From contig CAJQLW010000070.1 of the NCBI GenBank assembly GCA_905479325.1, positions 17,230 through 81,229 on the forward strand: DNA of 64,000 bases, read 5' to 3'. How positions within the stretch are numbered: the first letter of the stretch is position 1; every line of letters starts with the position of its first letter. The notes under the pieces were generated by a model that had not been told where the DNA came from, did no database searches, and saw nothing but the letters and a program-made list of their open reading frames with translations. A program made the position numbers and the translations under genes. This DNA is from an uncultured Flavobacteriales bacterium. GTDB lineage: Bacteria > Bacteroidota > Bacteroidia > Flavobacteriales_E > Vicingaceae. This document shows positions 35,592 through 44,877 of the stretch, in pieces.

Positions 35592-36887
35592 ATGAAAAAA
35601 TTAGGATTATTAATGATTGTAGCTTTAATGGCAGGAAGTTCATACGCTCAAAAGTATGGCGCTGATAGCGTAAAATGTATTGAGAACCTTTCTCTTTATA
35701 AAGACTATTACAGACAAAAAATGTATGATGACGCGTATAAATACTGGAAAGTAGCGTATGACATCTGTCCGGCATCATCAGAGAAAATGTATGTTGACGG
35801 TGTTAATTTATTAAGAAGAAGAGAAAGTAAGGCTAAGACAGAAGTACAAAAGAATCAAATAATTGATTCTTTAATAACGGTATACGACAGAAGAAAAGAA
35901 AACTTTGGAAGTAATCAAGGAAGAGTTGATGGTAGAAAAGGAACTGACTTGTTACGTTATAAAAGCGATCAGCCTGAATTACCTTTTGTTGTTTTAGAGA
36001 GTGCCGTAAATGAAGGGGGCAATTTTGCCGAAGCAGGAACGATTGCATCTTATATGACTGCCGCCGTTTTGATGGGAAAGGCAGAAAAAAAGACTTCAGA
36101 AGAAGTAGTTAAGATTTTTGCTCAGTTGACAGAAATATTGGAGTTCAACATTGCAAAATATGAAGGAAAGAAAACACAAGAATATTATGTAAAAGCTCAG
36201 GAAAGTGTAAATGATTTGGCAAGCCCATATTTAAGTTGTGAAGTTTTGGTTAAAATGGCTGAAGAAGGTTATGAGAAAAACAAAGCAGATGCGACTTGGA
36301 TGGAAAGAACTGCTGATATTTTAGATAAAAAGAGTTGTACTGATGCTCCTATTTTCTTCACTATCGCAAAAGAAATGCACAGCTCGAACCCTTCTTCAGT
36401 GTCTGCTGAAAAAATGGGAATTATGAGTTTAAAAAACAAAGAGTATGGTGCAGCCGAAAGCTTTTTTCAGCAAGCAATTGATTTAGCTCAAGATGAAACA
36501 AAAAAAGCAGATTATTATATTGAGTTAGCACAAGCACAAAGCAGTGCTGGTAAATACGGAGCTGCTAGAACCAATGCAAGAAAAGCTGCAAGTTTAAAAA
36601 GTGGTTGGGGATTACCTTACATGATGATTGGGGATATGATTGCTGGAAGTTCTTCTTGCGGAGGGGCTGATGCTTGTGCTCAAAAGGCAATTTATTGGTT
36701 AGCTGTTGACTATTACATTAAAGCTAAATCTATCGATCCCTCTATTTCCGGGAAAATAGACGGTAAAATTGCTACCTATTCAAAGTATTTCCCAACCCAA
36801 GAAGATTGTTTCTTCGGTGGAACAAAAGCAGGCGACACGATTAATATTGGTTGTTGGATTGGAGAGTCTACAAAAGCTAGATTTTAA
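35592..36887 (+). CDS. Periplasmic/secreted TPR-type protein
   Basis: From the ATG at 35592 the protein has 431 residues and a signal peptide 'LGLLMIVALMAGSSYAQ'. The longer upstream frame overlaps the barrel gene and hides the signal, so it is rejected. Helical repeats of the tetratricopeptide kind are visible ('YRQKMYDDAYKYWKVAYDI' near residue 35 and 'GKYGAARTNARKAASLKSG' near 325). The C-terminus has several Cys. Proteins like this often serve in envelope assembly in Bacteroidota. It lies 11 bp after the barrel gene, and lptC follows with no gap. Confidence 0.78.
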   Translation: MKKLGLLMIVALMAGSSYAQKYGADSVKCIENLSLYKDYYRQKMYDDAYKYWKVAYDICPASSEKMYVDGVNLLRRRESKAKTEVQKNQIIDSLITVYDRRKENFGSNQGRVDGRKGTDLLRYKSDQPELPFVVLESAVNEGGNFAEAGTIASYMTAAVLMGKAEKKTSEEVVKIFAQLTEILEFNIAKYEGKKTQEYYVKAQESVNDLASPYLSCEVLVKMAEEGYEKNKADATWMERTADILDKKSCTDAPIFFTIAKEMHSSNPSSVSAEKMGIMSLKNKEYGAAESFFQQAIDLAQDETKKADYYIELAQAQSSAGKYGAARTNARKAASLKSGWGLPYMMIGDMIAGSSSCGGADACAQKAIYWLAVDYYIKAKSIDPSISGKIDGKIATYSKYFPTQEDCFFGGTKAGDTINIGCWIGESTKARF

Positions 36888-37457
36888 TTGAAAAGTAATA
36901 CCACTTTAAAATACAAAAGCACTCGCTTAAAGTACTGTATTCCGGTACTTTTTGGGGTGCTTTTTTCTTGTTCTAACGATTTAGAAGATGTTAAAAAATA
37001 CGATTCAACCCAGGTTTTGCCGGATCAAGTGGTAAAACAAGTTGAAGTAATGTATAGTACAAGTGGGAATGTTGTTTTTCAACTCAATGCTCCTATTTTA
37101 TATCAGTATGGTGGTAAAAAAAACTACAACGAAATGACAGAAGGCGTAGAGGTTAAGATTTTCAATAAACAAATGGTAGTCACCACAAAACTGACTTCTA
37201 ATTATGCCATAGACTCTACCTACGCAAATAAAATGGAGGCCAGAGAAAATGTAATTGTTGTGAATGAAAAGGGTGAAACCTTGAACACAGAAAAGCTACT
37301 TTGGAATAAAAAAACAGAGCAAATAACTTCAGATGTGTTTGTGAAAATTACAACTGCTGATCAAATTATTATGGGGAAAGGCCTAATTTCAAATCAAGAC
37401 TTTACAGAGTACAGAATTTTAGAACCAAGTGGAATTATCAACATAGACAATGATTAA
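36888..37457 (+). CDS. lptC: LPS export protein LptC (lipoprotein form)
   Basis: This 189-residue envelope protein belongs to the LptC family, which links the inner-membrane LptBFG transporter to periplasmic LptA in LPS export. A lipoprotein signal is clear, with the lipobox ending 'LFSC' near residue 28. The body shows the LptC/OstA beta-jellyroll pattern ('NVVFQLNAPILYQYG', 'NYAIDSTYANKMEARENVIV', 'LLWNKKTEQITSDVFVKI'). The start is TTG, directly after the preceding stop. No other lpt genes are close. Confidence 0.82.
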   Translation: MKSNTTLKYKSTRLKYCIPVLFGVLFSCSNDLEDVKKYDSTQVLPDQVVKQVEVMYSTSGNVVFQLNAPILYQYGGKKNYNEMTEGVEVKIFNKQMVVTTKLTSNYAIDSTYANKMEARENVIVVNEKGETLNTEKLLWNKKTEQITSDVFVKITTADQIIMGKGLISNQDFTEYRILEPSGIINIDND

Positions 37458-37656
37458 AGTAATAAAATTCATGGAAAAGGCGTGGTTGGTAATTTCAATC
37501 GCTACTTTTATAATAGCAGTTTATTGGTCCATAAAAAATAGTATTTACGACGCACTGTACTTTTTTGGGTTTTCAGTAATTGCAATCTTTCTTTTTGTTA
37601 TGAGAAGAAAACAACGAATGTTTCACGAAAGAGAGGCAGAGAAAAAGGCTAAATAA
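37450..37656 (+). CDS. Small membrane protein, 68 residues
   Basis: This short protein has two hydrophobic helices (about 11-28 and 34-51) and a Lys/Arg/Glu-rich tail. It overlaps the lptC end by 8 bp and lies 14 bp before the CNNM/CBS gene, so it is part of the same operon. No domain is recognised. Similar tiny proteins are often kept next to lptC in Bacteroidota. Confidence 0.7.
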   Translation: MIKVIKFMEKAWLVISIATFIIAVYWSIKNSIYDALYFFGFSVIAIFLFVMRRKQRMFHEREAEKKAK

Positions 37657-37670
37657 GTTATATTTGATTC

Positions 37671-38939
37671 ATGGACAGTTACCAATGGGGAGTAATTCTC
37701 AGTATGCTTGTTTTTTCCGCATTCTTTTCAGGAATGGAAATCGCCTTTGTATCGGCCAATAAGTTAAAAATTGAGCTCGATGGTAAGCAAGGAGATTTCT
37801 TTGCGAAAATTATTTCCAACTTTTTAAAAAGACCATCGCGGTTTATTGGTGCAATGCTGGTAGGTAACAACATTGCTTTGGTTGTTTACGGAATTTTTAT
37901 GGCGAAAAATTTAGAGCCTAAAATTGCAGCTTTTACTGACAGCGAATTGGTAATTCTACTCCTTCAAACCATACTATCAACGCTTATAATTTTGGTAACG
38001 GCAGAATTTTTGCCTAAAACACTGTTTAGAATAAACCCGAACCTAATGTTACGGTTTTTTGCCTTGCCATTATTTATTATTTATTGGATTATGTTTCTTC
38101 CGATGCTTTTGGTAATAGGGATTTCCGAACTTTTAATAAAAATATTTTCACCACAGTTAAGCTCTGATGAAGACTTGAATTTTGGAAGAATTGACTTAGA
38201 GCATTACTTGAAAGAAGGAACAGAGAATTCACTATCTCAAGAAGAAGTAGACCACGAAATACAAATCTTTCAAAATGCACTTGACTTTTCTAAAGTAAAG
38301 GCCAGGGAATGCATGATTCCAAGAACAGAGATTGTTGCTTTGGAAATGGAAGAGGATCTTGAAAAATTAAAAGATAAGTTCATCGAAACTGGACTTTCTA
38401 AAATTCTAATTTATAGAGATAATATTGATAACATTATTGGTTACACGCACTCCTTTGAGTTGTTCAAGAAGCCCGAAAGTATAAAATCTATTCTTTTACC
38501 ATTGCCAATCATTCCTATGTCTATGCAGGCCAATGAGATTTTAGAAATTTTTATTCAACAAAAAAGAAGCATTGCAGTTGTTGTAGATGAGTTCGGAGGA
38601 ACCGCAGGAATTGTTACCATTGAAGATATTATTGAAGAAATTTTTGGTGAAATTGAGGACGAGCACGACAAAGAGGTGTTAGTTGAGACTAGAATTAACG
38701 AGCATGAATTTCTTTTTGCTGCTCGGCTCGAGGTAGATTATCTGAATGACGAGTATAATCTGGGCTTGCCTGAGTCGGATAACTATGAAACAATAGCAGG
38801 CTTAATTATTGATACTTTCGAGAGTATTCCAACGATGAATGAGCAGATTCAGAAAGATCAGTTTGTGTTTACGGTTAAAAAAGTATTTCAAAATAGAATA
38901 GACCTTGTTCATTTGAAGGTACTGGAGCAAGATAATTAG
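37671..38939 (+). CDS. CNNM/CBS-domain hemolysin-family membrane protein
   Basis: This 422-residue protein has an N-terminal CNNM (DUF21) membrane domain of three to four helices (about 5-140), a CBS pair (about 205-330, with 'ARECMIPRTEIVAL' and 'IIGYTHSFELF'), and a C-terminal CorC/HlyC domain ('FLFAARLEVDYLNDEY'). The family includes Mg/Co efflux proteins and the gliding-linked GldE; which role applies here cannot be told. It follows the small membrane gene by 14 bp. Confidence 0.88.
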   Translation: MDSYQWGVILSMLVFSAFFSGMEIAFVSANKLKIELDGKQGDFFAKIISNFLKRPSRFIGAMLVGNNIALVVYGIFMAKNLEPKIAAFTDSELVILLLQTILSTLIILVTAEFLPKTLFRINPNLMLRFFALPLFIIYWIMFLPMLLVIGISELLIKIFSPQLSSDEDLNFGRIDLEHYLKEGTENSLSQEEVDHEIQIFQNALDFSKVKARECMIPRTEIVALEMEEDLEKLKDKFIETGLSKILIYRDNIDNIIGYTHSFELFKKPESIKSILLPLPIIPMSMQANEILEIFIQQKRSIAVVVDEFGGTAGIVTIEDIIEEIFGEIEDEHDKEVLVETRINEHEFLFAARLEVDYLNDEYNLGLPESDNYETIAGLIIDTFESIPTMNEQIQKDQFVFTVKKVFQNRIDLVHLKVLEQDN

Positions 38940-38988
38940 TTGAAAAAAAAGATGCTCAATAAGCCATTATTAATGCATTTTTAATGCT

Positions 38989-39018
38989 TTTGTAATTCAG
39001 TTTACTATCGTATATTCG
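38989..39018 (+). promoter_or_regulatory. Promoter of the PpiD-like gene (-33 and -7 boxes)
   Basis: A -33-like TTTG (38989-38992) is followed, after 18 bp, by TATATTCG (39011-39018), one mismatch from TAnnTTTG. Both lie in the 105 bp gap after the CNNM gene and 26 bp before the ATG. Confidence 0.5.
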
Positions 39019-39044
39019 CAACCCTAAATTTTTAATAGATTTCA

Positions 39045-41111
39045 ATGGCAATAATTGGAAAAATAAGAGAGCGATCATTCTTAGTTCTCGTAATAATTGG
39101 AATAGCAATTTTAGCTTTCGTTTTAACGGATTTGTTTACGGCACAGTCAAATGGTCAGCAGGCTCCTTTGAGTATTGCTGAAGTTAATGGTCAGCAAATT
39201 TCACCACAAGAATTTGAATTTAAAGTTCAAAAGCAGTACGAAAATTATCAGAAACAAACTCAACAAGAGCTTGATGAAAGGACAAAGTCTACCATCAGAG
39301 AATCGGTTTGGGCTGAAATGACTTCAGACATTTTAATTGGAGAACAATTAGAAGAGCTTGGTATTTCGGTAACCACCAAAGAGTTGATGGATTTAGTGAG
39401 TGGTTCAAATCCTCACCCACAGGTTCGTCAAGCGTTTACTGATCCGAACACAGGTCAGTTCAACAAGGATGCAGTTATCCAATTTTTGCAAAACTTAGAT
39501 AACGACCCAGCAACAAAGGCTCAATGGGTTGATTTTGAGAAGGCATTAAAGCGAAATCATAGAATGGATAAATACAATACTTTAATAAAGAAAGGTATTT
39601 ATACACCATCTGCTTTTGCTACTTCAATGTACAAAGAGAATAATGGAGCAATGGCATTTAAATACATATTTAAGCCATATTCTTCAATCGAGGACGCAAC
39701 TGTTGAAGTTTTAGAATCTGAAGTAAGTGCATTTTACAACAAGACGAAAACAGATTATGAGCAAAAAGCAAGCAGAAAAATTGCCTATGCTTATTACCCA
39801 ATTGTACCTTCTGAACAAGATCAGGCAGAAACTAAACAGTGGGTTGATAGAATTTACCAGGAGTTCCAAACTAGCGCAAATGATTCAACATTTGTAAATG
39901 CAAACTCTGATCAAGAATTTATTCCAACATACTACTCTGAGTCTAATGCTCCAATAGGAGCGGATACTTCATTGTGGGATCAAGATTCAGCTTATGTTGC
40001 TGCACCTAAATTAGTAGGTGACATTTGGTCTATTTCAAAGGTGAAAGATGTAAAGATGGCTCCGGATTCAGTTAGAGCGAGACATATATTGATAGGCACT
40101 CAAAACAGAGCCAAAGCTGCGGCTGAAAAAACGACAGATAGTGTTTTAGTGGCGCTTAGAGCTGGAACTCCTTTTGATTCTTTAGTTTCTCTGTCAGATG
40201 ATAAGGCTTCTGCCGAAAAAGGTGGAGATTTGGATTGGTTTGCTGAGGGAATGATGGTAAAGCCATTTAACGACGCAGCTTTTACTGCGGAAATCGGAGA
40301 GTTTTCTAAAATTGAAACTCAATTTGGTTACCACATTATTGAGGTTACTGAAAAATTGCCGGCTGTAAAGAAAATTCAAATCGCAACAATAACTCGTGAA
40401 GTGAAGCCAAGTAAAGCTACTTATGAGGATTTGTTCAATCAAGCTACCAGCTTTTCTATTAATGTAACAGACATGGAGTCGTTTAGAGAAGAATTGACTA
40501 AAAACAACATTCAGCAGCGTTCTGCAGTTTTGGCTGAAAACGCCAATTTAGTTGAGGGTTTGGGCGCTTCTAGAGACTTAGCAAGATGGACTCAAGATGC
40601 AGAGCAAGGAGATGTTTCAGAAGCGAAAGACGTTGAAGGAGCCTTTGTTGTTGCCATTGTAGAAAATGTTGATAAAGAAGGAATAGCACCTTTAGAAAAA
40701 GTAAGAAATCGAGTTGAATTCCTTGCAAGACAGGAGAAAAAGGCTGATATTCTTAAAAAGGAATTAGCTGATGCAAGTGATATTGGAAGCTTGGCAGGAA
40801 AAACAGGTTTGTCTGTTGAGAATGCAAATGTAACTTTCGCAAGTCCTGCAATACCAAGTGTTGGTTTAGAGCCAATAGTTGTTGGTGCAGCATGGTCATT
40901 AACTCCTGGGCAGTTAAGTCAGCCGATAGCTGGAAACAGCGGAGTTTTTGTTGTGTCAGTTGACAAAAATGTTGATGCAGGACCGACCAACTTAGTTCAA
41001 GTAAGACAAAATGAATTTAGAAATATTGCTTCTAGAGTAGACAATGGAGCAGTTTACAATGCCTTAAAGGGAAAGGCAGATTTAGTAGACAATCGATCTA
41101 AGTTTTATTAA
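39045..41111 (+). CDS. SurA/PpiD-type peptidyl-prolyl isomerase and chaperone
   Basis: This 688-residue protein is anchored by one N-terminal membrane helix ('FLVLVIIGIAILAFVLT') and faces the periplasm. A SurA_N-like helical region (about 40-200) is followed by a parvulin domain (about 345-450: 'RARHILIGTQNRAKAAAE', 'KGGDLDWFAEGMM', 'TQFGYHIIEVTE'). A long C-terminal part looks like a second, degenerate rotamase-like region. It helps fold exported and outer-membrane proteins. A strong two-way terminator follows. Confidence 0.92.
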   Translation: MAIIGKIRERSFLVLVIIGIAILAFVLTDLFTAQSNGQQAPLSIAEVNGQQISPQEFEFKVQKQYENYQKQTQQELDERTKSTIRESVWAEMTSDILIGEQLEELGISVTTKELMDLVSGSNPHPQVRQAFTDPNTGQFNKDAVIQFLQNLDNDPATKAQWVDFEKALKRNHRMDKYNTLIKKGIYTPSAFATSMYKENNGAMAFKYIFKPYSSIEDATVEVLESEVSAFYNKTKTDYEQKASRKIAYAYYPIVPSEQDQAETKQWVDRIYQEFQTSANDSTFVNANSDQEFIPTYYSESNAPIGADTSLWDQDSAYVAAPKLVGDIWSISKVKDVKMAPDSVRARHILIGTQNRAKAAAEKTTDSVLVALRAGTPFDSLVSLSDDKASAEKGGDLDWFAEGMMVKPFNDAAFTAEIGEFSKIETQFGYHIIEVTEKLPAVKKIQIATITREVKPSKATYEDLFNQATSFSINVTDMESFREELTKNNIQQRSAVLAENANLVEGLGASRDLARWTQDAEQGDVSEAKDVEGAFVVAIVENVDKEGIAPLEKVRNRVEFLARQEKKADILKKELADASDIGSLAGKTGLSVENANVTFASPAIPSVGLEPIVVGAAWSLTPGQLSQPIAGNSGVFVVSVDKNVDAGPTNLVQVRQNEFRNIASRVDNGAVYNALKGKADLVDNRSKFY

Positions 41112-41131
41112 ATTCGAATTAGACAACAAAC

Positions 41132-41166
41132 AAAAAACCTCGATGAGTTATCATCGAGGTTTTTTT
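41132..41166. terminator. Bidirectional terminator between the PpiD-like gene and kbl
   Basis: A perfect 10-bp stem (ACCTCGATGA at 41137-41146 with TCATCGAGGT at 41151-41160) and a GTTA loop has an A-run on the left and a T-run on the right, so it serves both converging genes. Confidence 0.9.
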
Positions 41167-41184
41167 ATGTGATCAATTTATTAG

Positions 41185-42375
41185 CTAGTTAATTACTCCT
41201 AGCTCTTTTCCAATCTTAGTGAATGCAGCAATGGCTTTGTCTAAATGCTCTTTACTATGCGCAGCAGAGAGCTGAACTCTAATTCTAGCTTGCTCCTTCG
41301 GAACTACAGGGTAAAAGAATCCTATAACATAAATACCTTCTTCAAGAAGTTTGTTAGCAAAATCTTGAGAAAGCTTTGCGTCATAGAGCATAATAGGGAC
41401 GATAGCTGAATCTCCGTCTTTAAAATCAAAACCTGCTGCTTTAACTCCGGCCTTAAAATAAGCTACGTTATCCATCAACTTATCTCTAAACGCTGTAGTT
41501 TCTTTTAAAATGTCTAAAACTGCAATTGACCCACCAACGATTGATGGAGCTAAAGAGTTCGAAAATAAATATGGTCTTGAACGTTGGCGCAACATTTCTA
41601 TAATCTCCTTTTTCCCTGTTGTAAATCCACCCATAGCTCCGCCAAGCGCTTTTCCTAATGTTCCAGTAATAATATCAACCCTTCCAAGAACATTGCAATA
41701 CTCTGCTGTTCCCCTTCCTGTTTTTCCAATAAACCCATGCGAATGACAGTCATCTACCATCACCATTGCATCATATTTATCGGCAAGGTCACAGATTTTA
41801 TCTAACTGAGCTACATATCCATCCATTGAGAATACGCCATCTGTAACGATAATTCTAAATCGTTGGTCTTGTGCTTTTATTAATTGCTCTTCTAAGTCAG
41901 CCATATTGTTATTCGCATATCTGTATCGGGCTGCTTTACATAGTCTCACCCCATCAATAATCGAAGCGTGATTCAACGAGTCAGATATAATTGCATCTTC
42001 AGGACCAAACAACGGCTCAAATACACCACCATTCGCATCAAAAGCAGCTGCATATAAAATGGTATCCTCGGTTCCGCAGAACTCTGCAATTTTTGCTTCA
42101 AGAGTTTTATGAATGTCTTGTGTACCGCAAATGAATCGCACTGAAGACATGCCGAATCCATGACTGTCAAGTGCAGCTTTAGCTGCTTCTACCACTTTTG
42201 GATGAGATGAAAGTCCCAGATAGTTGTTGGCGCAGAAATTAATTACCTCTTTGCCACTATCTAGTTTTATGTCAGCATCTTGAGCTGAGGTTATGATTCT
42301 TTCTTTTTTAAAAAGCCCAGCGTTTTCAATTTCGGTAAGCTCAGCTTGTAAATAATTTTTAATTTTTCCGTACAT
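41185..42375 (-). CDS. kbl: Glycine C-acetyltransferase (2-amino-3-ketobutyrate CoA ligase)
   Basis: This PLP enzyme cleaves 2-amino-3-oxobutyrate with CoA to glycine and acetyl-CoA in threonine breakdown. It has 396 residues, the standard length. The alpha-oxoamine synthase features are clear: 'INFCANNYLGLSSHPKV', 'DDCHSHGFIGKTGRGT', and the PLP-Lys site 'GTLGKALGGAMGG'. No threonine dehydrogenase gene is adjacent. An exact -7 box lies 20 bp upstream. Confidence 0.95.
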   Translation of the reverse strand: MYGKIKNYLQAELTEIENAGLFKKERIITSAQDADIKLDSGKEVINFCANNYLGLSSHPKVVEAAKAALDSHGFGMSSVRFICGTQDIHKTLEAKIAEFCGTEDTILYAAAFDANGGVFEPLFGPEDAIISDSLNHASIIDGVRLCKAARYRYANNNMADLEEQLIKAQDQRFRIIVTDGVFSMDGYVAQLDKICDLADKYDAMVMVDDCHSHGFIGKTGRGTAEYCNVLGRVDIITGTLGKALGGAMGGFTTGKKEIIEMLRQRSRPYLFSNSLAPSIVGGSIAVLDILKETTAFRDKLMDNVAYFKAGVKAAGFDFKDGDSAIVPIMLYDAKLSQDFANKLLEEGIYVIGFFYPVVPKEQARIRVQLSAAHSKEHLDKAIAAFTKIGKELGVIN

Positions 42376-42394
42376 CGTTTTCCTTTTAGTACCT

Positions 42395-42402
42395 CAAAGG
42401 TA
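42395..42402 (-). promoter_or_regulatory. -7 promoter box of kbl
   Basis: CAAAGGTA on the plus strand reads TACCTTTG on the coding strand, an exact TAnnTTTG match 20 bp before the kbl start and identical to the lysS box. Confidence 0.6.
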
Positions 42403-42433
42403 AGAAAAGGGACTTTCTTAGTCGTCACATTGT

Positions 42434-43039
42434 TTATCTTATCAAAACCTTGATTGATTCAGAGTTGCTGTTTTCGAACTGTATTTTAATGGTATAAATT
42501 CCACTTTCGATATTTGAAAGGTATGGTGAATAAGAGTTTCCAATTAAGTTTTTTTCATGAAAAAGTAGAGAACCGTTAGAGGCATAAAAAAGAACATCAA
42601 ATTTTTCTTTTTTTGGATTTTTAAATTCTACTGTGAAAACACCATTGCTTGGATTCGGGAATACCAAAATTTCACTTTCTTTAAGGATAGACCCTACATT
42701 GAACACTGAGATTAAAGAAAATTCAATTCCATCTAGTTTTAATCGATAGTAAGAAGGACCCGATTGAGAGGGTTCTGGATCAATCCAAGAGTACGAAACA
42801 GCAACATCTGCATCTCCACAAATACTTGGGTAAACATATACTTCGTTAAAATTAATACTGTCTATACTGCGCTAAACAAGTACATCTGAACAAGTTGAAC
42901 CTGCATTCATGGTCCAACGAACTTGTACTGTTTGATTGTTGTCAACCGGCACAGCACTAAATCGAAGCAACCTGTCGCTTTGGCTAAAGGCAAAGGGTTG
43001 AGTGAATAGGAAGAAACAAATTAAACCAAGTTTTTTCAT
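42434..43039 (-). pseudogene. T9SS-sorted secreted protein broken by an in-frame TAG
   Basis: Read from ATG at 43039, a signal peptide (cut after 'PFAFSQ') leads into a short beta-rich domain and ends in a full type A sorting domain ('EILVFPNPSNGVFTVEF', 'GIYTIKIQF', final Ile-Arg). That is how Bacteroidota send proteins through the type IX secretion system. The whole 202-codon frame stays in phase except for a TAG at 42872-42874 in 'CSDVLV-stop-RSIDSINF'. The usual family residue there is Gln (CAG), so one C-to-T change would explain it. The sorting domain is lost in the truncated product, so export to the surface should fail. Confidence 0.8.
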
Positions 43040-43069
43040 GAAGTATAAATGTCGTAAAAACCCATAAGC

Positions 43070-43077
43070 CAAATCTA
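43070..43077 (-). promoter_or_regulatory. -7 promoter box of the broken T9SS gene
   Basis: CAAATCTA on the plus strand reads TAGATTTG on the coding strand, an exact TAnnTTTG match 31 bp before the start at 43039. The promoter looks intact although the gene is not. Confidence 0.5.
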
Positions 43078-43130
43078 TGAAAGCTAGTTAAGTTGGCAGA
43101 TTGTCGTCTGTCGGTCATGTAAAATTTAGT

Positions 43131-43138
43131 TAATTTTG
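43131..43138 (+). promoter_or_regulatory. -7 promoter box of the E2 acyltransferase gene
   Basis: TAATTTTG matches TAnnTTTG exactly, 24 bp upstream of the ATG at 43163. Together with 43070-43077 it forms a divergent promoter pair. Confidence 0.6.
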
Positions 43139-43162
43139 CAACACTAAAATAAGATCAAAATT

Positions 43163-44473
43163 ATGGCAGAGATTGAATTAATAATGCCCAAAATGGGAGA
43201 AAGCGTTGCAGAAGCTACGATAACCAATTGGTTAAAATCAGAAGGAGATACCATTGAAGCAGAAGAACCTGTTTTAGAGATTGCAACTGATAAGGTTGAT
43301 TCTGAAATTCCTGCACCAGAGTCTGGGATTTTAAAGAAAATTTTGTTTCAGGTTGATGATGTGGTGAAGGTAGGAGACGCAATAGCTATTATTGAAGTTG
43401 AGGGGTCAGGGAGTGCTTCGGCTCCTGCTGTCGTTGAAGAAAAAGCTCCAAAAGCGGTTGAAGAATTGCAACAATCCTCTACTGCCGTGCTTACAGAAGA
43501 GTTAACGAAAAACTCTCCATCGGGTAAGTTTTTATCTCCTTTAGTTAGGAGTATTGCTGAGAAAGAAGGAATATCAGGACAGGAGTTAGATCAAATAAGT
43601 GGGACAGGACTGAATAATAGAATTACCAAAGAAGACTTAGTTAATTACATCGAAAACAGAGGGGAAACTAAAGTAGCTCCTGCTACAGATACTGCAAAGA
43701 GTAATGAAACTGCTCCTGCAAATGCGGCTGCTCCAAAGCCACAGGCAGTAGTTCCAATGGGCGATGGAGATGAAATTATTCAGATGGATCGCATGCGAAA
43801 AATGATTTCAGATCACATGACCATGTCGAAAAGTACATCTGCTCATGTAACCTCATTTGTAGAAGCTGACGTAACAGAAATGGTTATGTGGCGAAACAAA
43901 ATCAAAAATAGTTACGAAAAGAGGGAAGGAGAAAAAATTACTTTTACTCCAATCATCATGGAAGCGGTAGCTAAGGCAATTAAAGAAATGCCTATGATTA
44001 ATGTTTCAGTAAGTGGTGATACGATTATTAAGAGAAAGCATATCAATTTAGGAATGGCTACAGCTTTACCATCAGGCAACTTAATTGTTCCGGTAATAAA
44101 AGATGCTGATCAAATGAACTTAGTTGGACTCTCTAAAAAAGTGAATGACTTAGCTAACCGGGCAAGGAATAACAAATTGAGCCCAGATGAGGTTTCAGGC
44201 GGAACATTTACTGTTACCAATGTAGGAACTTTTGGAAATGTGATGGGAACTCCCATCATCAATCAACCTCAAGTGGCTATTATGGCTGTGGGAGCAATTC
44301 GAAAAAAACCTGCAGTAATTGAAACACCATTTGGCGATACCATTGGCGTAAGACATATGATGTTTTTGTCATTGTCTTATGACCATAGAGTTGTAGATGG
44401 TTCTTTAGGAGGTAGTTTTGTTCAACGAGTAGCGAGAATTTTAGAAGAATTTGATCTAAACAGAGAAGTTTAG
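43163..44473 (+). CDS. 2-oxo acid dehydrogenase E2 acyltransferase
   Basis: This core enzyme of a 2-oxo acid dehydrogenase complex moves the acyl group from lipoate to CoA. It has 436 residues. The lipoyl domain has Lys44 in 'ATDKVDSE'. A Pro/Ala-rich linker leads to the E3-binding domain ('LSPLVRSIAEKEGI', about 125-160). The catalytic domain ends with His408 and Asp412 in 'SYDHRVVDGS'. Sequence alone does not settle whether the complex uses branched-chain oxo acids or 2-oxoglutarate; the lipoyl motif looks more like the branched-chain type. No E1 gene is adjacent. Confidence 0.9.
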   Translation: MAEIELIMPKMGESVAEATITNWLKSEGDTIEAEEPVLEIATDKVDSEIPAPESGILKKILFQVDDVVKVGDAIAIIEVEGSGSASAPAVVEEKAPKAVEELQQSSTAVLTEELTKNSPSGKFLSPLVRSIAEKEGISGQELDQISGTGLNNRITKEDLVNYIENRGETKVAPATDTAKSNETAPANAAAPKPQAVVPMGDGDEIIQMDRMRKMISDHMTMSKSTSAHVTSFVEADVTEMVMWRNKIKNSYEKREGEKITFTPIIMEAVAKAIKEMPMINVSVSGDTIIKRKHINLGMATALPSGNLIVPVIKDADQMNLVGLSKKVNDLANRARNNKLSPDEVSGGTFTVTNVGTFGNVMGTPIINQPQVAIMAVGAIRKKPAVIETPFGDTIGVRHMMFLSLSYDHRVVDGSLGGSFVQRVARILEEFDLNREV

Positions 44474-44490
44474 TCCGCTAACAATGAATT

Positions 44491-44510
44491 GTTAGTGTTT
44501 GAACACTAAC
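44491..44510 (+). terminator. Hairpin after the E2 gene
   Basis: GTTAGTGTT and AACACTAAC form a near-perfect 9-bp inverted repeat with a 2-nt centre, 17 bp past the E2 stop. No T-run follows, so it may be a weak terminator or an RNA-stabilising hairpin rather than a classic terminator. Confidence 0.5.
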
Positions 44511-44536
44511 CATATGGAATTGTAATAGGAATGAAA

Positions 44537-44544
44537 TATATTTG
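44537..44544 (+). promoter_or_regulatory. -7 promoter box of the split TPR/OmpA-type gene
   Basis: TATATTTG matches TAnnTTTG exactly, 36 bp before the start at 44581. Confidence 0.6.
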
Positions 44545-44580
44545 TAGCTGTTGAAGTTTTGCTACAATAATTAAATAAAG

Positions 44581-44877
44581 ATGAGCCAATTAAAAATCAG
44601 TGTCTTACTATCATTATTTATCTGCATAGGGTTTTCTTCCTTTGCTCAAATGGATGACAAAGAGAAGTTCCGAGAAGCATTATATTTAATGGATGAAAAT
44701 CGATTCTCATCTGAGGAACCGTTATTGAGAGAGGTATATGCGAATGATAAAGAGAATGCTAACATCAACTATTGCCTGGGTATAACCATCTTTAAAACGT
44801 TCAACGAAAACGAAAAAGAAGGTGCGCTACTTAAGAAGACTACCTCAGACAAGACAATACAGGAGACTTTCAAATGA
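44581..44877 (+). pseudogene. N-terminal fragment of a TPR/OmpA-type envelope protein
   Basis: This 98-residue frame starts with a signal peptide ('SLFICIGFSSFAQ') and one TPR-like unit ('KFREALYLMDENRFSSEEPLLREVY', followed by 'NANINYCLGI'). That is how long Bacteroidota proteins with TPR, PD40 and OmpA-like parts usually begin. After about residue 82 the sequence no longer fits the family and the frame closes at 44877. The next frame starts by overlapping this stop (ATGA). I read the pair as one gene with a large internal deletion that also shifted the frame, around 44825-44840. Confidence 0.65.
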
